Below are positions 17,979 to 26,471 of a stretch of 33,537 bases of DNA, in pieces. Source of the stretch: CAWFFV01 sp963814985 (GTDB taxonomy: Bacteria; Chloroflexota; Ktedonobacteria; Ktedonobacterales; Ktedonobacteraceae); contig CAWFFV010000021.1 of assembly GCA_963814985.1 (NCBI GenBank), forward strand, positions 1 to 33,537, given 5' to 3'. Every line of letters starts with the position of its first letter. The first letter of the stretch is position 1. Under the pieces are notes generated by a model, which saw nothing but the letters and a program-made list of their open reading frames with translations, did no database searches and had not been told where the DNA came from. The position numbers and the translations under genes are program-made.

Positions 17979-18028
17979 GAGATCGTCCGAGAAAGTAGCC
18001 AAAAAAATTACTCTAGGAGGGCGATCTT
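17979..18028 (+). promoter_or_regulatory. Shine-Dalgarno-sequestering hairpin of IS-C transposase
   Basis: GAGATCGTCC (17979-17988) pairs with GGGCGATCTT (18019-18028) with two G-U pairs. The second arm overlaps the end of AGGAGG just ahead of the ATG at 18031. Confidence 0.5.
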
Positions 18029-18030
18029 CA

Positions 18031-19173
18031 ATGGATACCTGTACACCATTATGCACAACATTGCAGGAGCAAGTCAAGGGATTTTTTCAAGAATTACATG
18101 GACACCAAAGCAAAATATTTTCTTTATTTGTTATGGGAGCAATACGGGCAGAAAGTATCGTGCTTCCGAAAGTAGCAGAAGCACTGTTAGAGGAAATTGA
18201 TGCAAAAACTCCGAGTATAGAACGACGATTGGAACGGTTTTTAAGTAATGAGAAGATCCAGACAGCAAAGATATGGGATACGTTTCTGAAAAGTGTACTT
18301 CCCACTTTTCACCAAGAAAAGATTGATTTAGTGATAGATCTTACCAGCTATGAAGAACATGCACAAGTTGTCTATATTGGTATACTTCGGCATTCTCGTA
18401 TTTTACCGTTAGCCTGGCAAGTGATGCCCGGGCAAACGAAGTGGGATCAAGGCTTATGGGATATTATTGACACACTTTTAGCACGTTTAGATCCACACCT
18501 TGATAAAAAGGATTGTACGATTATAGGTGATAGTGCCTTTGGATGCTATCCAATGGTGCAATTATGCAGAAAATACGGACTTCATTATCTCTTTCGCATT
18601 TGTGGAGATCATACGTGTGAACGGTGGACAGCCTAGGGACGCCGACTGCCCTGGTGTGCAGTTGCTGAGTTAGTCAGGGAGCCAGGAAAGACATTTTATG
18701 GGCATATACATTTATGGCAGGAAGATCAAATTGAAACCAATTTGAGCGCATGTTGGCAGGAAGGAGAAGAAAAAGCGTTGCTCATCATTTCTGACAAACC
18801 AGCTTGTAAGAAGAGGATACAAGAATATAAGAAGAGATGGAAAGTGGAATCAACATTTCAAGATATGAAAAGTAGAGGATGGGATTGGGAAGAAAGCCAC
18901 ATTAGGAGGGTAGATCGGGTAGATCGTATGCTTCTTGTGCTGTTTTTTATGCTCTGGTGGCTTGCCCATCTTGCTGCATCTTGTATTCGCCATGGCAAAA
19001 GAGATCGTTATGATCGTCATGACCGAAGAGACAAAAACATCTTTCGCATTGGAAGACTCTATCTCTTGGATATTGAACGTAATGCTAGAAAAACTGGAAG
19101 CAATGGAGGAATAAGAACATGCTTGCTTTTTCATGGAAAGCCCGGCCAATGGAAATTCTCTCTTCAATTTTGA
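18031..19173 (+). pseudogene. IS4 family transposase (IS-C), interrupted by an in-frame TAG
   Basis: ATG 18031 follows AGGAGG and begins MDTCTPLCTTLQEQVKGFF. One reading frame runs to 19173 apart from TAG at 18634-18636 (ERWTA-stop-GRRLPW), most simply a CAG-to-TAG change. Catalytic Asp residues are in LVIDLTSYEEH and TIIGDSAFG; the Glu is in YKKRWKVESTFQDMK, an exact YREK signature. Because the stop lies between the second Asp and the Glu, the element is dead unless TAG is suppressed. About 380 aa when read through. The coding strand is much more AT-rich than the neighbouring helicase, in line with a different origin. Confidence 0.85.
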
Positions 19174-19244
19174 GAAGTTCTCGGAAATGCTTTTTCCCTT
19201 TGGACAGGCTTTTTGCTCCTTTTAAAAAGTGTCAGTGAGAGAAG

Positions 19245-21573
19245 ATCTTTTCGCGGGTCGCTGGCTTCGCGCCGCTCAGCGCCTCGTGGCAGGAGTTCCA
19301 GACGTTCTCATCCTGGCACACCTCATCCAGGGAGAGATAGCTAATATTCAGCAGGCCTGTTTGCTCCAGGTTCGGCAAAGTGATACGCCAACCTCGCCGC
19401 AGATCGCAATAGAGGCGATAGCCGAGCACGTTGCGGAAGGCTTGCTGTGTATCGTGGAATGCCTGGTACTTGACACCTGGATCACTGGCGTACAAATTGA
19501 ATGGCAGGGCCAGCGCGTCAAAGACCTTGAGCGTCAACGTATCGTGGCGCAGCCCCTGAGCACCCGCCTCCCGAACCGCCCGATAGAGTGCCGAGCGCAA
19601 GATACCTACTTCGATAAAATCATTGAAATGTCCGGCTTGTAACGACGCATCCTGGCGGTTATCCGTAAAGCTCAAAAGCTTGGCTGGAAGATCTTCCTGC
19701 GGCGTCTCACGCAGATGGCGAATGGCCGAAAGGCTGAGAATCGTCGTTGCGGTGCTGCGGCCCTCCGAACTGAGCTCGGCCAGTTTACTGAAATCGAGGC
19801 GCTGGCGTGCATTATAGGAGACACCACAATGCAGGCAAAAGCGAAACGGCGCAGCGACAAAATGGCAGAGCAGGCCATCTCCCTCAACGCCAGGACCACT
19901 CTTGCCTTCGCCAAACGTTCCATCCAGATGGACGTTCAAAGCCACAGGTAGCGCTTTCCGGCGATCTCTGCGTATGCGATACATTGATTTGAATTCTTCA
20001 ATCCAATCGTCAGGTAAACGCTCTACCAGTTGCTCTTCATCATCATCTGGCCAGGGATTTTCCTGACTGGAGTACAAAAAACCGGCCTGGCTCTCTTCCT
20101 GCACCTGATCATTCAGGGCACGTGGGACCAACCGACCTTCATTGATGCGCACACAGTAGTATTCCTGCCCGCATTCTCGGCAGAAAACCAGCGGCAACAG
20201 TATCCGTTCACGTTTTCCATCCGGTACAAAGCGTTGCCCGTTGAGGGTTAGATAGCGTTTGCCTGTGGATTCCAAAGACGCATAGAGCGTATCGCCCTTG
20301 GTGATGAATTGATGCAGACGGAAAGCAAATGGCGGGCGACCTGTCTCAGGAAGAGGCTCACACTTGTAGCCCGCCAGCAGCGTTCGCTGGATTGCCGCAA
20401 CACAATCCTCCAGCGGTGCTCCCGTCAATGTGCTCAGCTCATGTGCTGCGCCTCGTTCACCGGAGATACTCTTGGGAGTCGTCCGCTCAACTCGCCCATC
20501 GTGCTCAGTGATGCCAAAAGTGCGTTCAATCCAGATGGCGAGCGGGTCCTGTAAAAAAGCCTGGGAATTGCTTGGTGGCTCAGAGTCATACCTCAAGATG
20601 CGCTCAGTCAGTTGTTGACGAAAGATCTCCTCATCCTCTCCTCCACGGGTGACCGGGCGCAGGGTCTCACCAATAACGTGTTCAGCGCTAATCGTGGTAC
20701 CGAAAATCTGCGTGGCCATACGTGCGACGCCGGCTTGACGCTCTGGATAGCTCTCACTGCTGGCAAGCGTGGCCGAGGTGCCCACACACTGCAATTCGCC
20801 CGTTGCCAGTCGATTGCGCACACGTCGCACCAGCAGGGCTACATCAGCTCCCTGCCGTCCTCAATAGGTATGCAGTTCATCCAACACCAGAAAACGCAAC
20901 TGAGCGTTGGCCAGCAGTTTCTGCTCTGCCGCGCGTGTCAGGATCAATTCCAACATGACGTAGTTGGTCAATAAAATATCAGGTGGCTGCGCAATGATCG
21001 CGTTGCGTTCTTCACTCTTTTCCTGGCCGGTATAACGCGCGAAGGTGACCGGACTTGCTCCTGGGGGATAGCCCCACTGGAGAAATTTCCTCAGCTCGAT
21101 CAACTGGCTATTAGCCAGGGCATTCATTGGATAGCACACGATAGCCTGAATACCCCGTCCACTGCCGGTGCGCAACACATGATCGACGATCGGAAGAATG
21201 TAGGAGAGACTTTTGCCAGAACCTGTGCCCGTCGTCAACACATAGCTCGCTCCACTGTGTGCCACACGAACCGCTTCGGACTGATGTCGATGCAGGTGCA
21301 ATGACAGCCCCTGGGTATCGTCCTCCGATTTTCCCTTGCGAAAAATATGCACGCACTCCGAGTGCAGTACGCCCTCCGCGACCAGTGCATCAAGAGACTC
21401 ACCCTGCTCAAAGAGCGGATTCAGCTGGATCAACGGCTCTGGCCAGAGTGCTCCTTGCGCCATCTGCTTCTGCACATAGTCCTCAATAGCCGGATCGCGA
21501 ATTTGCAGAAAACTGTTCACATAGGATGCATAGTCATCGATGAGTTGGTCACGAAAGTCAAAAATACTGTTCA
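19245..21573 (-). pseudogene. DEAD/DEAH box helicase of DUF1998 type, nonsense codon and lost C-terminal half
   Basis: A large helicase of the kind found in defence islands (DUF1998-associated, distantly like DruE of Druantia); which system it belonged to cannot be decided. The start MNSIFDFRDQLIDDY at 21573 has GAAAGAAGA upstream. Motif I is TTGTGSGKSLSYILP, then VCYPMNALANSQ, QPPDILLTNYVMLELIL and motif II LVLDELHTY. At 20863-20861 CGA has become TGA; the next codons GRQGADVALLVRRVRN and GTSATLASSE (motif III) continue in the same frame. Further on are two cysteine pairs (FCRECGQEYYC and FCLHCGVSY) and LLSFTDNRQDASLQAGHFN. The frame enters IS-C at 19245 after about 776 codons; the second RecA-like domain's end and the DUF1998 region are gone. 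Confidence 0.8.
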
Positions 21574-22050
21574 TCGCGCGTTCTTCTTTCAAAAACTCAC
21601 CTTTATTGATGGAGAAGCAGGACATCCTTTCAGATGTTTTTGTGAATGATCACAGGACCAATACATCCTTAAAATGTTCCTGACAGGTTCTCAAGAGGCT
21701 TGATGATCGTTAAACCGGCTCATCGGGCCAAACAACAGGGCATTTTTCAGGAGCAGGGAGCTCATTTTCTTCATCTGTTTATTACCACTTGAAAGCTGAG
21801 TGATAACATTTGTTGAGAGCTTTTTAGCGAATCAGTCGTGAGCAAAAAATATTTGAGATTCGTCTTCTGCAAAAATGTCCCTGAGTGTAGAACAAATATT
21901 CTTAAACCAGCGTCCTCAGAGAGAATCTTGATGTATTGTAGAGAGCTAGCTATCTGTTTGTCAAGTACACGAAGATTCTTTTTGCATTTATTGAATGTTT
22001 TGAATCATTCAATAGAGAATTTCTCATACAAAACAGGAGAAACCCAAAAA
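21574..22050. other. Region upstream of the helicase, no gene accepted
   Basis: AT-rich sequence with the helicase ribosome site at its left edge. A plus-strand ORF begins at 21838, but only its last 30 codons (after 22051) resemble a known protein; the rest does not look coding. Confidence 0.35.
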
Positions 22051-22336
22051 CTGGGTGACCAGACCAGATATGGTCCTGATGTGACCAAACACGATATCTT
22101 CCACTCTGTCGACTACTTACTCACAATACCACGAACGCTCTGCTGAGAACCTCAAGCGAGATCTGCCACGCATTCCCCTCTTGTCTACACTGAAGGCCTT
22201 CCAGACCTGCATACGCATGGCAAACAGCTCATCGTTCAGCTCTGGAGTAGGTCATTGACCAGTACCAGGTCAGCGAGGAGAAACGCAGCGGGATTGTCAG
22301 TGACCCCAATCGGAAGGACGAGCCAGGGAAAGAAGC
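22051..22336 (+). pseudogene. Type ISP restriction-modification enzyme, C-terminal remnant
   Basis: Three frames in succession give recognisable pieces of the type ISP C-terminal domain (Pfam PF18135 type): VTKHDIFHSVDYLL, then ENLKRDLPRIPLL (22144-22182), then HRSALE-stop-VIDQYQVSEEKRSGIVSDP and NRKDEPG (22229-22314). In intact proteins these occur in this order and spacing: TKxDIFHYVYxLL, YAENLKRxLPRIPL, NRSALEWVIDQYQV, SGIVSDPNR. Two frameshifts and a TGG-to-TAG change separate them. No ORF caller would report this. It is divergent from the helicase and supports the view that the region was a restriction or defence island. The methyltransferase and nuclease domains are absent. Confidence 0.7.
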
Positions 22337-22354
22337 CAAGAGATAAGCTGAAAG

Positions 22355-22383
22355 TTTACACCACCAAGAAAAATGCGTATAAT
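22355..22383 (+). promoter_or_regulatory. Sigma-70-type promoter of the small coiled-coil gene
   Basis: TTTACA (22355-22360), 17-bp spacer, TATAAT (22378-22383): 11 of 12 consensus positions with ideal spacing. Expected transcript start is near 22390, 25 bases before the ATG. Confidence 0.8.
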
Positions 22384-22415
22384 AACAAATATCCAGGGAG
22401 AAGGAGAGATCAAGC

Positions 22416-22709
22416 ATGAGTACACAACCAATACGCCTGGAGGCAAGACTAAGCGCACAAGAACGCCGCCAGATCAACTTAGATGCACGCATTCGAGGAA
22501 CTAGCAGAGACATGACAGCCAGCTTCAAGCAGCTCTCTGAATACCTCGGTCACATGGATGCTCGTATCGATAAGATCGAGGGAAACATTGCCAGGATTGA
22601 GGCAACAATGGCAACCAAGCAAGACCTTGCAGCTATGGAAAATCGTCTCCTCAACGCATTCAAACAACTCCTTGCGACAGTAAACCAGCAGCGTCCCCTC
22701 TCACAATAA
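22416..22709 (+). CDS. Small coiled-coil protein, 97 aa
   Basis: No family recognised. MSTQPIRLEARLSAQERRQI is followed by a long heptad helix (FKQLSEYLGHMDARIDKIEG, NIARIEATMATKQDLAAMEN, RLLNAFKQLLATVNQQ), which predicts an oligomeric coiled coil; the pattern MATKQDLAAMEN resembles short coiled-coil proteins seen next to toxin or restriction genes, but no role can be claimed. Start ATG 22416 has GGGAGAAGGAGAG before it. The gene is a complete single transcription unit: near-consensus promoter, ribosome site, ORF and a strong terminator 12 bp after the stop. That makes it one of the best-preserved transcription units in the window and probably highly expressed. It sits between a dead restriction remnant and the TIR-containing regulator. 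Confidence 0.75.
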   Translation: MSTQPIRLEARLSAQERRQINLDARIRGTSRDMTASFKQLSEYLGHMDARIDKIEGNIARIEATMATKQDLAAMENRLLNAFKQLLATVNQQRPLSQ

Positions 22710-22721
22710 AAGAGACAGAAC

Positions 22722-22755
22722 AAAAAGGCCTGGATATTTTTCTCCAGGTCTTTTT
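22722..22755 (+). terminator. Rho-independent terminator
   Basis: AAAAAGGCCTGGA pairs with TCCAGGTCTTTTT (one G-U pair), a 13-bp stem with a short T-rich loop, and the 3' arm supplies the T run. It ends the coiled-coil gene; the A-rich left arm would allow it to work in both directions. Confidence 0.85.
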
Positions 22756-22935
22756 ATATCTTAATCATAGAAGTTCAAGCATATAGTCTACCCTCCACTA
22801 AACAGACTAAGTTTTAGAGAAAACAAAAGACATGAGAATAGCAGAGTATGATCGAATAGCTAGCGGTAAAAACATTTCTATGCTATGATAAACTCTAAGG
22901 TTTTTAGAGAAAGATAGAGATGAGACAGTAAAATC

Positions 22936-24147
22936 ATGTCAGTAGAAATCAATAAGCCACTCAAGTTATTCTACTGCTATGCACGAGAAGATAAGACTTT
23001 TCGTGATGAGCTCGATAGACACTTAAGCAATTTCAAGCGAAGGTATAATATAATAAATTGGTCCGATCAGGAAATTCTCCCAGGAACTAAGTGGAGGAAA
23101 GAAATCGATGCCCAACTAGATACTGCACACATCATTCTCTTGCTCATTAGTGCTCATTTTATGGCCTCTAACTACTGCTACACAGTTGAAATGAAACGTG
23201 CCCTAGAGCGCCATGAAGCACGTTCAGCTTGCGTCATTCCTATTCTTCTTCGTCGTGTTGATTGGAAAGATGCACCATTCAGCGTACTCCAAGCCCTTCC
23301 CACAGATGCCAAACCAATCGCTCAGTGGCACGACCCAGATGAAGCATATTACGATATTGTACAAGGCATTGAGAAAGCAGTACAAAAGTTATCCCCCTTA
23401 CTCAAAACACAAGAGAAATGGGAAAAAGAAGGGAATGCTCTCTACCAACTGGAACAAAATGAAGAGTATCTTGTTGTTCGCAATGAGGCTATCTGTGTCA
23501 ATTCTCACAAGGTACAACAAGCACAAAAAACAACGATACTGACAGCCGATGATGATCCTCCGCTTCTGCGTCTGGTCGCACGCAATCTCCAGTTGGAGGG
23601 CTATGAGGTAACTACGGCAAGCGATGGCAAGCAAGCACTTGAACTGATAGAGGCTCATGCTCCCGACCTTGTTTTGCTCGATGTGATGATGCCCAAAATG
23701 GACGGTTTTACTGTTTGCCATCGCGTACGCGAATTTTCTGCCGTGCCGATCATTATCATGACGCATCGTGGCGACGATCAGGATAAAGTCAGAGGTCTTG
23801 ACCTTGGAGCAGACGACTATTTGACCAAGCCTTTTAGCGTGGATGAACTGCTTGCTCGTATACGAGCGGTGTTGCGACGGTCAAAATTTACGACCAATGA
23901 GCAGGCTCATACACTACCAACAACAAGTATTGGCGATTTAACGGTTGACTACGTACAGCATCTGGTCACCATCGCAGGGAAAAAAATTGTTCTTACACCA
24001 ACTGAATACCGTACTATCTCATACCTGGCACAGAATGCCGGGCAAGTAGTGACACAAAATCGGCTTTTAGAGCATGTTTGGGGGGTAGAGTACGTTGGGG
24101 AGGATCACATGCTCCAAGTGACCATCAACCGGGCGTCGCAAAATTGA
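22936..24147 (+). CDS. TIR domain / OmpR-type response regulator fusion, frameshift near C-terminus
   Basis: The protein is 403 aa. Residues 8-150 are a TIR domain (LKLFYCYAREDKTFRDEL, NWSDQEILPGTKWRKEI, HIILLLISAHFMASNYCY); Glu85 in YTVEMKRALERHE sits where TIR NADases have their catalytic Glu, and VIPILLRRVDW is typical of bacterial TIR proteins. Residues 155-190 look like one degenerate TPR hairpin (EKWEKEGNALYQLEQNEEYL). From 198 follows a complete REC domain: acidic pair ADDDPP, phospho-acceptor Asp249 in VLLDVMMPKMDG, Lys298 in DDYLTKPF. Then a winged helix (VLTPTEYRTISYLAQNAGQV, LLEHVWGVEYVGEDHMLQV). After TINR a lost CT makes the frame end at 24147; in the shifted frame LRRKIEP, RYILTKVETGYLLA completes the wing and stops at 24223. 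Start ATG 22936 has only a weak GAGA site. Confidence 0.8.
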   Translation: MSVEINKPLKLFYCYAREDKTFRDELDRHLSNFKRRYNIINWSDQEILPGTKWRKEIDAQLDTAHIILLLISAHFMASNYCYTVEMKRALERHEARSACVIPILLRRVDWKDAPFSVLQALPTDAKPIAQWHDPDEAYYDIVQGIEKAVQKLSPLLKTQEKWEKEGNALYQLEQNEEYLVVRNEAICVNSHKVQQAQKTTILTADDDPPLLRLVARNLQLEGYEVTTASDGKQALELIEAHAPDLVLLDVMMPKMDGFTVCHRVREFSAVPIIIMTHRGDDQDKVRGLDLGADDYLTKPFSVDELLARIRAVLRRSKFTTNEQAHTLPTTSIGDLTVDYVQHLVTIAGKKIVLTPTEYRTISYLAQNAGQVVTQNRLLEHVWGVEYVGEDHMLQVTINRASQN

Positions 24148-24223
24148 GCCTGATCATTCTCATACACGTTATATTCTTACAAAGGTAGAAACTGGCTATC
24201 TCCTTGCTACCCAACCTGATTAG

Positions 24224-24683
24224 GTAACAAAGGAGTATAAAATCTATTGTGCGGTCCTCTGGCTGGGATCATGCAACAGATACTTTCACCAAACGGATGA
24301 TATCATTCAATATCTTACTTTCTGAGTGTATTCCATATACCGCTGTTCGGGTTAGATAGTACGATAACTTCTCAATACCAGCATACCAGCAGCTCGACTT
24401 GACACATTTCTATAGACCCGCTATGGGGATAATATATATCCCCTCCTCAGATCAAAGCATAGATTTGTGGACTTTCAGTCATACAGCAACTACAGCAACC
24501 AACACATCAACCCACACAAACCACAACAAACTTGAGCCAACAGCAGCAAACAAACCAGAAATTTTTGAGCTTGAGAAGGATACCCAAAAACACCCACAAA
24601 CAGAGGGTAACGAATCTCCCTTTAGGTAGAGAGAATGAAGGTGGAAAGTCGGTCATGTTCCAGTAAGTACTGGTACCAGCGCT
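24224..24683. other. Intergenic region carrying the left arm of a long inverted repeat
   Basis: No gene accepted. The first 260 bp show nothing recognisable. 24488-24625 is the left arm of the long inverted repeat described separately. Confidence 0.4.
24488..24625 (+). repeat. Left arm of a ~140-bp inverted repeat bracketing IS-A copy 2
   Basis: ACTACAGCAACCAACACATC through GAGCTTGAGAAGGATACCCA to GAGGGTAACGAATCTCC matches the complement of 27942-28080 over about 138 bp at roughly 85% by eye, with the central 30 bp nearly identical. One frame is shared (ELEKDTQKHPQTEGNE here, ELEKDTQKHLQIEGNE in the other arm). Confidence 0.7.
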
Positions 24684-25160
24684 CTTTTTCACAGGTAGGT
24701 TTTCGCTAAAAGAGCCTGGAGAGAGGAATGAGAGAGAAAAAACGTCGAATATCCCTGTCGAAGCCGGCCAAAGAGCCGAAAAAAGAAAAAGAGACCGTAG
24801 GTACAAGACTTCTTCAAGGAGAAAGCGATGTCTTCTTCTGTGACGAGCAGAGCCGACTGGCAAAAGCGTGTGGCAGAGTTGGTTCCGAGCGCAGTTGATC
24901 GCAGGCGAAGGTCTTAGGGGCTCATCAGCTATGGAATTGTCCTGTTTGATGAAGCCGCGGGATGACGCGGCTGTCCAATGGGCTGGGCAAAGTCGAGCAG
25001 GTGCCAGCAGGACTCAGGCGTCAACGCCTGCGGGAATTCTCTACTACGAAGCGGAAGCCAAGCGGGGAAAAAACGTCGAAGAAGTGGACGTGCGGACCGT
25101 TTTGGGGACCTGCTTGCCGGGAGACTGCGGGACTGGCACGGGGAGAAGACGCTGGCCTTA

Positions 25161-26471
25161 GTCGACAACCACAAACAACTCCGTCATCTAGATCCGGGGC
25201 TGAATAGTATAGTTCCACTCCGGATGAAAAGCATCACCGGTTATGTTAATCGCTTTCATTTGCTCACTACTGATCTTCTTGCCTGTCTCGTAGTCATGAG
25301 TGTCCAATACAGCTTCAATTGTCAATCCACCGTTGGTGGTGGTATGCCTGATGTATTCCAGGATCACCTCGTATGCTACGAGCGGCTTGGCCCGCCAGTT
25401 GATGTTAATGAAACTGAACATCTCATGCTCGATGGCGTTCCACTTCGATGTCCCTGGTGGATAGTGACAGACATGCACTCTCAGCCTTGTTCGGTTGGCA
25501 AATTGCTGCAAGCACCACTTCCAGAGCCGGTTGTTTGAGCTATTACTACTGCCATTGTCGCAGAACAGTTGGATGGCTGTGGCGCCTGGGTAGTCTGTCC
25601 TCCCCCTCGTGTACCACCAGCTGGTCAGTGAGGCTACGGCGAACTCGGCGGTATTATGATCAATACCCACGTTCACGAAGCCTTGTTTCTTTAATACGTC
25701 ATACACGCCATATGGTATGGCTTTCCGTGTTCTGGTTCTGCCTGCTTTTGTTTTTTCTTTCTGACCGAAGTCATAAACGTCCACCTTGGTATCTTCCCCT
25801 GGGGGCATCCATTCCCTGCCCGCGTTCTTCATGTTCCCGATCTTTTCGGTTTTCTTGGCGTCTATGGACAGGATGGGAAAGCCCTGGAGCTGAGCTTTCA
25901 GCCCTTGCATGTTGATGTGATTGAACTGAGCGTCCCGATCAGGATGATCAGTCTTGCCTTCGATGTCTTTCTTATTGGCTTTCAGAGCAAAGCCTTTGTC
26001 TTTGAGAATCCGGCGAATGGTTTCTCGCCCTACGGTGAAACCCCGTTTGGCGACCGCGGCAGCGATGTGGGCAATAGAATGGCTCGTCCACTTGATGAGC
26101 ACTCGTTTATCTGTCTTTGGGTTGGCGGCAGTCTCAATCATCTCAGTCAGGCCTGGTCGATGCGCTTCCAGTTTCTTCCGGCCACCACCGGGACGGCGGA
26201 TTTGATCTCCTTGAAGCGTTGTACCTGATTCGATCTCTTTAATCCCTTGGTTGATGGTGTCACGGTTCATGCCTGTGGCGCGGGCAAAGGCAGTGACTCC
26301 ACCAAAACCATAAGCTTTGGCCTCACGGGCGGCGTAATAGCGTTTCTGTTTCTCATTGAGCTCCGGCAGGGTATCCCGCCATTTTTGTTCGATGCTTAGT
26401 TGTTTTCTGGTCATAGTACATCTACGATACCACACCTTGGTTAGATGACGGAGTTATTTGGGGTTATCGAC
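25161..26471 (-). mobile_element. ISAzo13-family insertion sequence, copy 2
   Basis: 1311 bp with the same ends as copy 1, inverted. The direct repeat TTA (25158-25160 and 26472-26474) equals TAA in element orientation, the same triplet as at copy 1. The target reads GACGCTGGCC-TTA-GACGCC in the IS-A transposase. Confidence 0.9.
25188..26414 (-). CDS. ISAzo13 family transposase (DDE), copy 2
   Basis: 408 residues from MTRKQLSIEQKW, intact and identical to copy 1 except for Ala in MK-A-INITG. The catalytic blocks ILSIDAKKTE, LFCDNGSSN and NAIEHEMFS are all present. The two nucleotide differences I noticed by eye are both near the 3' end of the gene. Because the copies are about 23 kb apart in opposite orientation and nearly identical, recombination between them would invert everything from the IS66-type transposase to the second IS-A copy. 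Confidence 0.9.
   Translation of the reverse strand: MTRKQLSIEQKWRDTLPELNEKQKRYYAAREAKAYGFGGVTAFARATGMNRDTINQGIKEIESGTTLQGDQIRRPGGGRKKLEAHRPGLTEMIETAANPKTDKRVLIKWTSHSIAHIAAAVAKRGFTVGRETIRRILKDKGFALKANKKDIEGKTDHPDRDAQFNHINMQGLKAQLQGFPILSIDAKKTEKIGNMKNAGREWMPPGEDTKVDVYDFGQKEKTKAGRTRTRKAIPYGVYDVLKKQGFVNVGIDHNTAEFAVASLTSWWYTRGRTDYPGATAIQLFCDNGSSNSSNNRLWKWCLQQFANRTRLRVHVCHYPPGTSKWNAIEHEMFSFININWRAKPLVAYEVILEYIRHTTTNGGLTIEAVLDTHDYETGKKISSEQMKAINITGDAFHPEWNYTIQPRI

Larger units (their letters stand above)
17845..19244 (+). mobile_element. IS4-family insertion sequence C (transposase with nonsense codon)
   Basis: Left end CTTCTCTCACTGACACTTTT and complement of the right end agree for 26 bp (through TAAAAG). 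Length 1400 bp. It separates the methylase fragment from the helicase fragment. The two flanks (GGAGGTGATA and ATCTTTTCGC) are not direct repeats, and the helicase C-terminal half and the methylase start are both missing, so several kilobases were probably deleted at this element. Confidence 0.85.
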
